The translations under genes and the position numbers were made by a program. Below the pieces are notes generated by a model. That model did no database searches. It worked only from the letters and a program-made list of their open reading frames with translations, and was not told where the DNA came from. Below are positions 1 through 8,741 of a DNA stretch of 64,000 nt, piece by piece. The stretch is from Allobosea sp. Root483D1 (GTDB lineage: Bacteria > Pseudomonadota > Alphaproteobacteria > Rhizobiales > Beijerinckiaceae), in contig NZ_LMJW01000016.1 of the NCBI RefSeq assembly GCF_001429505.1, positions 1 to 64,000 of the forward strand, written 5' to 3'. Positions within the stretch are counted from its first letter, which is position 1. Every line of letters starts with the position of its first letter.

Positions 1-53
1 CCCGCAAGGCCGCCAACGGCCGCGCAGACGACGCCGGCTGGGAGGAGTTCTGA
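1..53 (+). CDS. Methyl-accepting chemotaxis protein, C-terminal end only
   Basis: The frame that opens at base 3 reads RKAANGRADDAGWEEF and stops at TGA 51-53; the rest lies left of the window. An acidic linker ending in an x-W-E-E-F pentapeptide is the CheR/CheB docking tail of many alphaproteobacterial chemoreceptors, so this is most likely the end of an MCP. It converges on the globin gene, with only 6 nt between the two stops, which may mean an oxygen-related receptor. Only 16 residues are visible, so the call rests on the tail alone. Confidence 0.6.
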   Translation, partial: RKAANGRADDAGWEEF

Positions 54-59
54 GCGGCG

Positions 60-482
60 TCAGGCCGAGCGCTGGCTGGGCGCTTCGGCCGCGAGCATGA
101 TCGCCGCCATCTGGTCGTAGAGCTCGGTCCACGCCGCCCTTGCCTGCGCCGTGAACTCGTGTCCCAGCGAGGTCTCCAACGTCCACAGCAGGGCGCTGCG
201 GACCGCCTCGTAATGGCTGGGCCGGACGCCATAGCCGCGATGGCGCTCGCCCAGTCGTGTGAGCAGGGCGTTCAGGCCGGCTGGATCGTTCAGCATGGCG
301 AGCGCGACCGTCAGCGTTTCCATCAGCTTGGCGGCCTGCTTCTCGATATCGGTCTTGAACAGCGCTCGTGTGCTGGGCGCAGTCGTGAACAGCCGCTCAT
401 AGAACAGGCAAGCCGTCTCGATCTTGCGCCGATGCAGCTGCGCGAAGTTCGACCGGATCAGTGCGATGTCCTGTGGTGTCAC
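60..482 (-). CDS. Single-domain bacterial globin (Vitreoscilla-haemoglobin type)
   Basis: A 140-residue protein, the usual length for a VHb-like globin without a reductase domain. Visible haem-pocket positions are Tyr/Phe at B10 (FYE, about 28-29), the CD1 Phe in LFK at 42, a Gln at about 49 in the E7 area, and the proximal His81 in GERHRGYGV followed by HY at 90-91, as in VHb. It probably binds O2 or NO in the cytoplasm, for oxygen delivery or NO detoxification. It ends beside the chemoreceptor tail and lies downstream of the MATE gene on the same strand, 85 nt away. Confidence 0.88.
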   Translation of the reverse strand: MTPQDIALIRSNFAQLHRRKIETACLFYERLFTTAPSTRALFKTDIEKQAAKLMETLTVALAMLNDPAGLNALLTRLGERHRGYGVRPSHYEAVRSALLWTLETSLGHEFTAQARAAWTELYDQMAAIMLAAEAPSQRSA

Positions 483-567
483 GACCTCCCCCTTGGATCA
501 CGGCAGGGATCGTCGCGGGAATTATCCGCCAGGGCGCGCAAAAATTCAATCTGGAGTTAGCGGAGCG

Positions 568-2001
568 TTACCGCTCCGCCGCGGCTAGCGCTACGGCGCC
601 CGTGCGACCAGCTCCCTTGGTCAGGCCGAGCCGTTCGCGGGCGGACCAGCGCGCCAGCATCAGCGCGGCGACGATGCTGAGGCCGACCGCCAACCCGATC
701 CAGATGCCGACGCCAGCGAGCGGCGTCAGGAAGCCGAGCGCGGCCGAGAGCGGCAGGCCGATCCCCCAATAGCCGAGGCCGGCGAACAGCATCGGCACGC
801 GTGTGTCGCGCAGGCCACGCAGGATCGAGACCCCGACCACCTGGACGCCGTCAACGATCTGGAAGATCGCGGCATAGAACAGGAACAGCACGGCGAGCTG
901 CGCCACCTCGGCAGCGCGTGGCTTGCCGGTGTCGAGGAACGGCACGACCAGCCAATGCGGGATCAGCAGCATCAGCAGGGCGGTGAAGCACATGAAGGCG
1001 GTGGCGAGTGCGAGCGCCGTCGCGCCAGCCCGGGCGATGCCCGCGCTGTCGCCGGCACCGAAGGCGCGCCCGACCCTGACCGTCCCGGCCTGGCCGATAC
1101 CCATCGGCACCATGAAGCAGAGCGAGGCGATCTGGATCGCGATCGCATGGGCGGCCAGCGAGGTCGGGCCGAGCAGGCCCATCAGGAAGGCGGCGCCGTT
1201 GAAGATCCACACCTCGAAGCCGACGGTGGTGCCGATCGGCAGGCCCATCCGCCAGAAGGCGCGGTAGCGGCTCCAGTCCGGCCGCCAGAAGCGTCCGAAC
1301 AGGTGATAACGCCGGAAGCGCCGGTCGAGCGAGACCACGATTGCGAGGCCGGCGAACATCAGGGTCGAGGCCAGTGCCGTCGCCATCCCTGAGCCAGGCA
1401 GGCCGAGCGCAGGGAAGCCGAGCCGGCCGAACATCAGCACCCAGTTGGCGAAGGCGTTGAAGGCGACCGCAAAGAGCACGGTGACGAAGACCCAGAACGG
1501 CCGCTGCAGCGCCGCCAGGAAGCCGCGCAGGACGAGGTAGCAATAGAAGGGCAGGAGGCCCCATTGCAGCGTGTGCAGATAGGAGGCGGCGGCCTTCGCC
1601 AGGGCGGGGTCCTGGCCCATCGCCTTGAGGATCGTCTCGGCCTGCCAGAGGCAGAGCCACATCGGCCCGGCCATGGTCGCCGCCACCCAGAAACCCTGGC
1701 GCACGGTGCGGCGCACGTCGCGGACCGAATGCCGGTTCCGCCCGAGCTCGATCGCGACCATCGGCGCGACCGCGGCCATCACGCCGATGCCGAAGATCAG
1801 GAAGGCCATGTAGAGATTGGAGGCGAGCGCGCCGGCTGCCAACGAATCGGGCCCGAGATGGCCCATCATCACGACGTCGGTCGCGGTCATCGCCGTCTGG
1901 GCGACATTGGTCAGCACCATCGGCCAGCTCAGCGCCAGCATGGCTTTGACCTCGGTGAGCCAGGGGCCCGCCGACCGGTAGGGAAGGGCGATCTGCGACA
2001 T
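568..2001 (-). CDS. MATE family multidrug/organic cation efflux transporter
   Basis: A 477-residue inner-membrane protein with about 12 hydrophobic segments in two related halves. The N-terminal half begins with LSWPMVLTNVAQTAMTATD and the second half carries PIGTTVGFEVWIFNGAAFL, both typical of NorM-like MATE antiporters. It would export cationic drugs or metabolites using Na+ or H+ gradients. The ATG at 2001 fits the family N-terminus. It is divergent from the M20 hydrolase across a 185-nt gap, in which no confident promoter or riboswitch was recognised. The substrate cannot be read from sequence. Confidence 0.92.
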   Translation of the reverse strand: MSQIALPYRSAGPWLTEVKAMLALSWPMVLTNVAQTAMTATDVVMMGHLGPDSLAAGALASNLYMAFLIFGIGVMAAVAPMVAIELGRNRHSVRDVRRTVRQGFWVAATMAGPMWLCLWQAETILKAMGQDPALAKAAASYLHTLQWGLLPFYCYLVLRGFLAALQRPFWVFVTVLFAVAFNAFANWVLMFGRLGFPALGLPGSGMATALASTLMFAGLAIVVSLDRRFRRYHLFGRFWRPDWSRYRAFWRMGLPIGTTVGFEVWIFNGAAFLMGLLGPTSLAAHAIAIQIASLCFMVPMGIGQAGTVRVGRAFGAGDSAGIARAGATALALATAFMCFTALLMLLIPHWLVVPFLDTGKPRAAEVAQLAVLFLFYAAIFQIVDGVQVVGVSILRGLRDTRVPMLFAGLGYWGIGLPLSAALGFLTPLAGVGIWIGLAVGLSIVAALMLARWSARERLGLTKGAGRTGAVALAAAER

Positions 2002-2186
2002 GATGATTGCCTTTTATCTGGGCAGGTTGCTCCTTCAAAGTCCTCGGCGCGCCGGACTGGGCCGCGCCCTGCGCGTGGCGCGTTACCGGTCCGCGCTCCA
2101 TCGCCGATTCTGCCTCTTGCGCGCAGGGCTGGGTTCCGGCCTGCTGCATACCAGAACAGAACCCGTGCCTACGGAGAGCCGACGCG

Positions 2187-3416
2187 ATGAGCACCAATCT
2201 GCGGATCGATGGGGAGCGCCTGCTCTCGCGGCTGGCGGCATTGTCGCGGATCGGAGCGACGCCGGAGGGCGGCTGCAGGCGCCTCGCACTGACCGACGAG
2301 GACAAGCAAGGGCGCGACTGGCTGGTCGGCGAACTGAAGGCGCTCGGTCTCGATGTCCGCGTCGATGCGATCGGCAACATCGTCGGTATCCTGAAGGGCC
2401 AGGAGAACGGGCCGGCGGTGATCATGGGCTCGCATATCGACACGGTCGGCACCGGCGGGCGCTTCGACGGCGCGCTCGGCGTGATCGGCGGCGTCGAGGT
2501 GCTGGCGGCATTGCGCGATGCCGGAGTGACCCCCAAGCGCGACATGGCGGTGATCGCCTTCACCAATGAGGAGGGCGCGCGCTTCCATCCCGACATGCTC
2601 GGCTCCTATGTCTGGGCCGGCGGAATGGGCGTCGATGCCGCCCATGCCGAGCTCGACGCCGATGGCGCCGTGCTCGGAGCCGAATTGAAGCGCATCGGCT
2701 ATCATGGGCCGGAGCAGCCCGGCTTCCTGCCGGCGCATGCCTATCTCGAGCTGCATATCGAGCAGGGACCGGTGCTGGAGAGCGAAGGCGGCGGGCTCGG
2801 CGCCGTCACCGGCATCCAGGCGATCTGCTGGCTCGAGCTCACCCTGACGGGACGGCCGAGCCATGCCGGCACGACGCCGATGCGCTACCGCAAGGACCCC
2901 GGCCTCGCCGCCGCCCGCATCAACATCTTCGCCAACGAGCTGACCAAGACGATCCCCGGCCAGCTCGCCAATTCCGGCGTGATCCGCAGCCGGCCCGGCA
3001 ATGTCAACGTCGTGCCCGAGACCGTGGTGATGACGCTCGACCTGCGCAATCCGCTGGACGCGCCGCTGGCCGAGGCCGAGGCGGCGGTGCGCAAATTCTG
3101 CGCCGAATTGTCGGCGCGCGACGACATCGCCATCAGCTTCCGCGATCTCGCCCGCTTCCCGGCGACGCCCTTCGCCGAAGAGCTCATCGCCAGCGTCGAG
3201 GCGAGCGCCGCCGAGTTCGGTTTGCCGATCCGCCGGATGATTTCGGGCGCCGGCCATGACGCGCAGATGATGTCGCGCCTTTGCCCGACGGCGATGGTCT
3301 TCATCCCGTCGATCGGTGGCCTCTCGCACAATCCGGCCGAGCTCAGCAGCGACGGCGACATGGTCGCCGGCGCCAATATCCTGCTCAGCGCCGCCTGGCG
3401 CGCCGCCAACGCCTGA
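2187..3416 (+). CDS. M20 family amidohydrolase, N-carbamoyl-L-amino-acid hydrolase / allantoate amidohydrolase type
   Basis: A 409-residue cytosolic zinc amidase. Metal ligands fit the HyuC/AllC group: His83 and Asp94 (GSHIDTVGTGGRFDGA), Glu128-Glu129 (TNEEGARF), His190 (ELHIEQGP) and His381 (GLSHNPAE). The reaction is removal of a carbamoyl or ureido group from N-carbamoyl-L-amino acids or allantoate, releasing ammonia. The ATG at 2187 is preceded by GGAG; a longer frame back to 2007 is Cys-rich and unlike the family. The gene lies 14 nt upstream of an amidase, and a D-specific carbamoylase lies 6 kb away, which favours the carbamoylase reading. Beta-ureidopropionase is another possibility. 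Confidence 0.85.
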   Translation: MSTNLRIDGERLLSRLAALSRIGATPEGGCRRLALTDEDKQGRDWLVGELKALGLDVRVDAIGNIVGILKGQENGPAVIMGSHIDTVGTGGRFDGALGVIGGVEVLAALRDAGVTPKRDMAVIAFTNEEGARFHPDMLGSYVWAGGMGVDAAHAELDADGAVLGAELKRIGYHGPEQPGFLPAHAYLELHIEQGPVLESEGGGLGAVTGIQAICWLELTLTGRPSHAGTTPMRYRKDPGLAAARINIFANELTKTIPGQLANSGVIRSRPGNVNVVPETVVMTLDLRNPLDAPLAEAEAAVRKFCAELSARDDIAISFRDLARFPATPFAEELIASVEASAAEFGLPIRRMISGAGHDAQMMSRLCPTAMVFIPSIGGLSHNPAELSSDGDMVAGANILLSAAWRAANA

Positions 3417-3430
3417 CGGGGATTCCGCTC

Positions 3431-4843
3431 ATGACCACCATCGCTTCGCTGTCCGCCGCCGAGCTCGGCGATCTCTACGTCGCGCGCGAGCTTTCGCCGG
3501 TCGAGGTCGCCAGGGACGCGCTCGCCCGCATCGATCGTTTCGAGCCGGAGGTGAACGCTTTCGTCGTGCGTGACGCGCCCGTGACGCTCGCCATGGCCGA
3601 AGCTGCGCAGGCGCGCTGGCTGAAAGGCGAGGCGCTGGGACCGCTCGACGGCGTGCCGGTGACGATCAAGGACAATCTCGGCGTCGCCGGCTGGCCGATG
3701 CGGCGCGGCTCGGCTCTCGCTTCCGATGCGCCGTATCAGCAGGACGCGCCTGCAACCGCGCGGCTGCGCGAGGCCGGCTGCGTCTTCCTCGGCAAGACGA
3801 CCATGCCGGAATATGGCTGGAAGGGCGTCGGCGATTCGCCCTTCTCCGGCATCACCCGCAATCCCTGGGACGTCTCGACCGGCCCGGGTGGCTCCTCATC
3901 GGGCGCGGCCGTCGCCGCTGCACTCAATCTCGGCTGCATCCATCTCGGTACCGATGGCGCCGGCTCTGTGCGCATTCCGGCCGCCTTCTGCGGCGTCTTC
4001 GGGCTGAAGCCGACCTATGGCCGCGTGCCGGCCTGGCCTGCCTCGGTGATGGGCTTCCTCGCCCATCTCGGCCCGCTGACCCGCACCGTGCGCGATTCCG
4101 CCCTCGCCATGAACGCGATCGGCCGCCCCGATGCCCGAGACATGACTGCTTTCAAGGATGCCCCACCCGATTTCACGGCAGAGCTCGATCGCGGCGTGCG
4201 CGGCCTGCGCATCGCCTGGTCGCCGCGCCTCGGCGGCGACGTTCCGGTCGACCCTGAGATCGCGGCCCTGACGCAGGCGGCAGCGCTGACCTTCCGCGAG
4301 CTAGGCGCCACCGTCGAGGAGGTCGACCCCGGCTTCGACGATCCGATCGCGACGCTGATGACGCTCTGGGCGGCCGGCGCGGCCCTGGCCTTGCGCAGCA
4401 CCGATGCGGCCGGGCGCGCCCAGATGGACCCTGGCCTCGTCGCGGTCGCCGAGATGGGCGAGCGGATCGACAGCGCTGATTACGTCGATGGCCTGCTCTA
4501 TCAGCGCAACGCGCTCGCCTACCAGATGGCGCAGTTCCATGAGCGCTTCGACCTGTTGCTGACTCCGACGCTGCCGCTGCCGGCCTTCGCAGTCGGCCGC
4601 AACACGCCCGAGCATGGCAGCTATGGCGAGGATTGGACGCGCTGGACGCCGCTCACCTACCCCTTCAACATCACCCAGCAGCCGGCTGCCGCCGTGCCCT
4701 GCGGGCTGACCTCGGCCGGATTGCCGGCGAGCCTCCAGATCGTCGGGGCCTTCGGCAACGATGTGCTCGTGATGCAGGCTGCCGCAGCCTTCGAAGCGGC
4801 GCGCCCCTTTGCCCGCGTCGACGCGCCGATCAAATCGATTTAG
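3431..4843 (+). CDS. Amidase signature (AS) family amidase
   Basis: A 470-residue amidohydrolase with the full Ser-cisSer-Lys triad: Lys80 (VTIKDN), Ser155 (first Ser of GPGGSSSGAA) and nucleophile Ser179 (GTDGAGSVRIPA). The 75- and 24-residue spacings match those of FAAH. The family hydrolyses amides to acid plus ammonia or amine. The start at 3431 (MTTIASLS) gives the normal family N-terminus and lies 14 nt after the M20 hydrolase stop, so the two are probably co-transcribed and act on related nitrogenous substrates. The exact amide is unknown; Gln-tRNA amidotransferase (GatA) is unlikely because no gatB or gatC is nearby. Confidence 0.88.
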   Translation: MTTIASLSAAELGDLYVARELSPVEVARDALARIDRFEPEVNAFVVRDAPVTLAMAEAAQARWLKGEALGPLDGVPVTIKDNLGVAGWPMRRGSALASDAPYQQDAPATARLREAGCVFLGKTTMPEYGWKGVGDSPFSGITRNPWDVSTGPGGSSSGAAVAAALNLGCIHLGTDGAGSVRIPAAFCGVFGLKPTYGRVPAWPASVMGFLAHLGPLTRTVRDSALAMNAIGRPDARDMTAFKDAPPDFTAELDRGVRGLRIAWSPRLGGDVPVDPEIAALTQAAALTFRELGATVEEVDPGFDDPIATLMTLWAAGAALALRSTDAAGRAQMDPGLVAVAEMGERIDSADYVDGLLYQRNALAYQMAQFHERFDLLLTPTLPLPAFAVGRNTPEHGSYGEDWTRWTPLTYPFNITQQPAAAVPCGLTSAGLPASLQIVGAFGNDVLVMQAAAAFEAARPFARVDAPIKSI

Positions 4844-4862
4844 GCGGATCAGCGCAATTTCC

Positions 4863-4879
4863 TGCGCCGGCCTGGCGGC
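4863..4879. promoter_or_regulatory. Weak candidate NtrC-type enhancer site
   Basis: TGCGCC-GGCCT-GGCGGC resembles the NtrC consensus TGCACC-N5-GGTGCA: 5 of 6 matches in the left half, only 3 of 6 in the right. Its centre lies about 88 nt upstream of the start predicted from the sigma-54 site at 4933-4948, a usual enhancer distance. A separate perfect palindrome (TTTGC-TT-GCAAA, 4891-4902) lies between them. Suggestive only. Confidence 0.25.
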
Positions 4880-4932
4880 TTCGCGTGTCATTTGCTTGCA
4901 AACGATGTCGCGAGCCGCAAACCGGTTCCGTC

Positions 4933-4948
4933 TGGCACGAACCCTGCA
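4933..4948 (+). promoter_or_regulatory. Sigma-54 (-24/-12) promoter for the peptide-type ABC operon
   Basis: TGGCACGAACCCTGCA carries the invariant GG (4934-4935) and GC (4946-4947) exactly 10 nt apart and matches TGGCAC-N5-TTGCA except for one T to C change. The expected start is near 4959, giving a leader of about 105 nt before the SBP gene at 5064. RpoN control would fit a nitrogen-source importer. Confidence 0.65.
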
Positions 4949-5063
4949 GGGTCAATTCTTGTCGTAGCGACCAGTCAAGCGTGTTGTCAGGGCCGATTTT
5001 TCTGCCCACACTCCAGGCAAGGTCGCCCGATCAGAGGCCGCCGCTTCAGGGGAGAGCACTAAG

Positions 5064-6662
5064 ATGGACCGCAGGAATTTTCTGAAGACCGCCGCCGGAA
5101 CCGGCGTTCTGGCAGCAACCGGCGGCCTCGCCATGCCGGCGCTCTCGCAAGGCGCCGCCGCCAAGACGCTGCGCTTCGTGCCGCAGGCGAATCTCGCCAA
5201 TTTCGACCCGATCTGGGGAACGCAATACGTCGTTCGCAACGCCGCCGCGCTGGTCTGGGACACGCTCTACGGCATCGATTCGAAGTTCCAGCCGCAGCGC
5301 CAGATGGTCGAGGGCGAGGAGGTCTCGTCCGACGGGCTGACCTGGACCTTCAAGCTGCGCTCCGGCCTCAAATTCCATGACGGCACGCCGGTGCTCGCCA
5401 AGGACGTGGTGCAGAGCCTGAAGCGCTGGCAGGCCCGCGATCCGATGGGCCTGATGATCAAGGCGATCGAGAACGATCTCTCGGCGGTCGACGACCGCAG
5501 CTGGAAATGGCAGCTGAAGCAGCCCTTCCCGAAGATGCTGCTGGCGCTCGCCAAGAACAATGCGCCGTGCTCCTTCATCATGCCCGAGCGCATCGCCAAG
5601 ACCGATCCGTTCACGCAGATCACCGAATATGTCGGCTCCGGCCCGATGAAGTTCGCCCGCAATGAATGGGTGCCGGGCGCCAAGGCCGTCTTCGAGAAGT
5701 TCGCCGACTACGTGCCGCGCTCCGAGAAGGCCGACTGGCTAGCCGGTGGCAAGAACATCCTGGTCGACCGTGTCGAATGGGTGATCATCCCCGACGCCGC
5801 GACCGCGGCCGCGGCGCTGCAGAGCGGCGAAGTCGACTGGTGGGAGACCCCGCTCTCCGACCTCGTGCCGGTGCTCAAGGGCCACAAGGACATCAACGTC
5901 GATATCGGCGACCCGCTCGGCAATATCGGCGCCTTCCGCATGAACCACCTGCATCCGCCCTTCAACAATCTGAAGGTGCGCCAGGCGGTGCTGACGGCGA
6001 TGAACCAGGAAGACTACATGCGCTCGATCGTCGGCGACGACGACAAGCTCTGGAAGCCGCTGCCCGGCTTTTTCACCCCCGGCACGCCGCTCTACACCGA
6101 AGCCGGCGGTGACATGCTGAAGATGAAGAACGTCGCAGCTGCCAAGAAGCTCATCGCCGAGTCCGGCTATAATGGCGAGCCGGTGATCTGTGTGGTGGCG
6201 CAGGACATGTCGGCGACCAAATCGATGGGCGACGTCACCGCCGAGCTGCTGAAGAGCATCGGCCTGAAGGTCGACTTCGTCGCCACCGACTGGGGCACGG
6301 TCGGCGCCAGGCGCGCTCAGAAGACCCCGCCGAGCCAGGGCGGCTGGAGCATGTTCCACACCTGGCATGCCGGCGCCGACTGCATCAACCCGTCCTCCTA
6401 CACGGCGATCCGCGCCAATGCCGACAAGGCCTGGTTCGGCTGGCCCGATGTGCCGGCGGTCGAGACCGAGGTCACCAACTGGTTCAACGCCAAGGACCAG
6501 GCCGAGGAGAAGGCGGCGATGGACCGCCTCAACAAAGCGGCCGTCGAGAATGTCGTCTACGCGCCGACCGGCTTCTATCTCGGCTATCAGGCTTGGCGGA
6601 AGAACGTCACCGGCGTGACCAGCGGGCCGCTCCCGTTCTTCTGGAACGTGGCGAAGGGCTGA
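5064..6662 (+). CDS. ABC transporter substrate-binding protein, family 5 (DppA/OppA-like)
   Basis: A 532-residue periplasmic protein. The N-terminus has a twin-arginine signal (RRNFLK at 3-8, then a hydrophobic stretch ending near ALSQG), so it is probably exported folded by Tat. The mature part has SBP_bac_5 features: an LRFVPQANLANFDP start and the SSDGLTWTFKLRSGLKFHDG block. It would capture a peptide or similar nitrogenous solute for the permeases at 6778 and 7716. GGGGAGAG lies 9-15 nt before the ATG. It is the first gene behind the sigma-54 site. The ligand is unknown; the neighbouring amidase and carbamoylase suggest amides or carbamoyl compounds. Confidence 0.9.
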   Translation: MDRRNFLKTAAGTGVLAATGGLAMPALSQGAAAKTLRFVPQANLANFDPIWGTQYVVRNAAALVWDTLYGIDSKFQPQRQMVEGEEVSSDGLTWTFKLRSGLKFHDGTPVLAKDVVQSLKRWQARDPMGLMIKAIENDLSAVDDRSWKWQLKQPFPKMLLALAKNNAPCSFIMPERIAKTDPFTQITEYVGSGPMKFARNEWVPGAKAVFEKFADYVPRSEKADWLAGGKNILVDRVEWVIIPDAATAAAALQSGEVDWWETPLSDLVPVLKGHKDINVDIGDPLGNIGAFRMNHLHPPFNNLKVRQAVLTAMNQEDYMRSIVGDDDKLWKPLPGFFTPGTPLYTEAGGDMLKMKNVAAAKKLIAESGYNGEPVICVVAQDMSATKSMGDVTAELLKSIGLKVDFVATDWGTVGARRAQKTPPSQGGWSMFHTWHAGADCINPSSYTAIRANADKAWFGWPDVPAVETEVTNWFNAKDQAEEKAAMDRLNKAAVENVVYAPTGFYLGYQAWRKNVTGVTSGPLPFFWNVAKG

Positions 6663-6673
6663 GACCGAGCAAG

Positions 6674-6701
6674 CCGTGCCCCGGCTTTTGCCGGGACACG
6701 G
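6674..6701 (+). promoter_or_regulatory. Intra-operon hairpin between SBP and permease genes
   Basis: CCGTG-C-CCCGGC-TTTT-GCCGGG-A-CACGG folds into an 11-bp stem with one C/A mismatch and a TTTT loop, 11 nt after the SBP stop. No run of T follows, so it is more likely an mRNA stabiliser or attenuator that keeps SBP expression above that of the permeases than a full terminator. Confidence 0.6.
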
Positions 6702-6777
6702 TCAATCCCGCCCGCCGGACCTATCGGGATCGCCATCCTGATCGGCCCGGCGCCAGCAGCGGCAACTCAGGATTTCA

Positions 6778-7719
6778 ATGCTCGCATTCATCATCAGACG
6801 CATCATCACGACGATCCCCGTCATGGCATTCGTGGCGCTGTTCGTCTTCTCGCTCCTCTACATCGCGCCGGGTGATCCGGCGGCCGTGATCGCCGGCGAC
6901 CAGGCCTCTCCCGCCGATGTCGAGCGCATCCGCGCCAGCCTCGGACTTGATCGCCCCTATCTCGTCCGCTTCGGCGAATGGTTTTTCCGGGTGCTGCAGG
7001 GCGATCTCGGCACCTCGATCTTCACCTCGCTCCCGGTGACGCAGCTGATCGGCCAGCGCATCGAGCCGACTTTGTCGCTGATGGTGCTGACGCTGATCCT
7101 GGCGGTTTCGATCGCCGTTCCGCTCGGCGTCGTCGCGGCCTGGAAGGCTGGAACCTGGGTCGATCGCGCTGTGGTCGGTTTCGCTGTCTTCGGCTTCTCG
7201 GTCCCGGTCTTCGTGATCGGCTACCTGCTCGCCTATGTCTTCGCGCTCAAGCTCGATTGGGTGCCGGTGCAGGGCTACACGCCGATCTCGCAGGGGATCT
7301 GGCCGTGGTTCAAGAACCTGATCCTGCCCTCGATCACGCTGGGGACGGTCTATATCGCGCTGATCGCCCGCATCACCCGCGCGACCATGCTCGAGGTACT
7401 GCAGCAGGATTATGTCCGCACCGCCCAGGCCAAGGGCGTCAGCAACCGCGACGTGCTCTTCCTGCATTCGCTGAAAAACGCGGCGGTGCCGGTCGTCACG
7501 ATCATCGGCATCGGCGTCGCGCTGCTGATCGGCGGAGCGGTCGTCACCGAGAGCGTCTTCGCCATTCCCGGCCTCGGACGGCTGACGCTCGATGCGATCC
7601 TGCGCCGCGACTATCCGGTCATCCAGGGCGTCGTGCTGATCTTCTCGTTCGTCTACGTGCTGGTGAACCTGGCCGTCGACCTGATCTACACCCTCGTCGA
7701 TCCGAGGATACGCTATTGA
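6778..7719 (+). CDS. ABC transporter permease, DppB type
   Basis: A 313-residue inner-membrane protein with six predicted helices. The N-terminus (MLAFIIRRIITTIPVMAFV) and the EAA-loop area (DYVRTAQAKGVSNRDVLFLHSLKNA) are typical of DppB/OppB. It forms the translocation pore with the DppC-like partner. Its stop overlaps the start of the next gene by 4 nt (TTGA), implying translational coupling. The longer gap after the SBP gene holds a strong hairpin. No ATPase subunit follows. Confidence 0.93.
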   Translation: MLAFIIRRIITTIPVMAFVALFVFSLLYIAPGDPAAVIAGDQASPADVERIRASLGLDRPYLVRFGEWFFRVLQGDLGTSIFTSLPVTQLIGQRIEPTLSLMVLTLILAVSIAVPLGVVAAWKAGTWVDRAVVGFAVFGFSVPVFVIGYLLAYVFALKLDWVPVQGYTPISQGIWPWFKNLILPSITLGTVYIALIARITRATMLEVLQQDYVRTAQAKGVSNRDVLFLHSLKNAAVPVVTIIGIGVALLIGGAVVTESVFAIPGLGRLTLDAILRRDYPVIQGVVLIFSFVYVLVNLAVDLIYTLVDPRIRY

Positions 7720-8603
7720 CCGCTCCAGCTGCCCCACTGCCTTTGGCAGATGAAATCGGCGTGGAGGCCACGCCCCGCAAGCGCTCCTATCTGCGCAAGC
7801 ACCCGTCGGTCGCCATCGGCGGCTTCCTCCTGCTGCTGATGATCTTCATCGCGGTGTTCGCGCCGTTGCTCTTTACGGTCGATCCGACGGCGATCGCCAC
7901 CTCCAGGCGCACGCGCGTGCCGTCCGAGCTCTACTGGTTCGGCACCGACATGCTCGGCCGCGACATCTATTCGCGCGTCGTCTACGGCGCGCGCGTCTCG
8001 CTGATCGTCGGCTTCTCGGTCGCGACCCTGGCATCGGTCATCGGTCTGGCGATTGGGCTCTTTTCCGGCTTCGTGCGCTGGGCCGACGGCATCGTCATGC
8101 GCGTCATCGACGGCATGATGTCGATCCCGCCGATCCTGCTCGCCATCGCTCTGATGGCGCTGACGCGCGGCTCGGTCGGCAACGTCATTCTCGCCATCAC
8201 CGTCGCCGAAATCCCGCGCGTGGCGCGGCTGGTGCGCAGCGTCGTGCTGTCCCTGCGCGAGCAACCCTATGTCGAGGCGGCGATCTCGAACGGCGCCCGC
8301 GTGCCGCGCATCATCTGGAAGCACATCCTGCCCAACACGATCGCGCCGATGACGGTGCAGGCGACCTATATCTGCGCCAGCGCCATGATCATCGAGGCGA
8401 TCCTGTCCTTCATCGGCGCCGGCGTGCCGCCGGCGACGCCGTCCTGGGGCAACATCATGGCCGAGGGCAGGGCGCTCTGGCAGGTCAGGCCGCACATCGT
8501 CTTCTTCCCGGCGCTGTTCCTGTCGATCACCGTGCTGGCCGTGAACCTGCTCGGCGACGGCCTGCGCGACTCGCTCGATCCGAGGCTGGCCAAGAGCATC
8601 TGA
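7716..8603 (+). CDS. ABC transporter permease, DppC type
   Basis: A 295-residue protein. The start is TTG at 7716, overlapping the DppB stop (TTGA), which gives MTAPAAPLPLADEIG. The frame stays open further upstream, but only as a shadow of dppB. Family marks are the N-terminal helix (VAIGGFLLLLMIFIAVFAPL), the ELYWFGTDMLGRDIYSR block and the EAA loop VEAAISNGARVPRIIWKHI. It pairs with DppB in the membrane. The next gene is on the other strand, so the operon ends as SBP-DppB-DppC without DppD or DppF; the ATPases must come from elsewhere. Confidence 0.92.
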   Translation: MTAPAAPLPLADEIGVEATPRKRSYLRKHPSVAIGGFLLLLMIFIAVFAPLLFTVDPTAIATSRRTRVPSELYWFGTDMLGRDIYSRVVYGARVSLIVGFSVATLASVIGLAIGLFSGFVRWADGIVMRVIDGMMSIPPILLAIALMALTRGSVGNVILAITVAEIPRVARLVRSVVLSLREQPYVEAAISNGARVPRIIWKHILPNTIAPMTVQATYICASAMIIEAILSFIGAGVPPATPSWGNIMAEGRALWQVRPHIVFFPALFLSITVLAVNLLGDGLRDSLDPRLAKSI

Positions 8604-8741
8604 AGGCGGCCGGACGTCATGCCATTCGCTGTCGATGGATATCGTCGAGGCCCGCTTCGTCGGGGGAGTCGGCTCGCATATGCGCGAGCTTGCTCCCGCG
8701 GCGGCGCGGCCGAGTTCCACGGCGATGCGATCGGGCAGGGG

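Noticed and set aside
2002-2186. Riboswitch in the MATE leader
   Set aside because: The gap is GC-rich and foldable, but no known riboswitch consensus could be matched with confidence.
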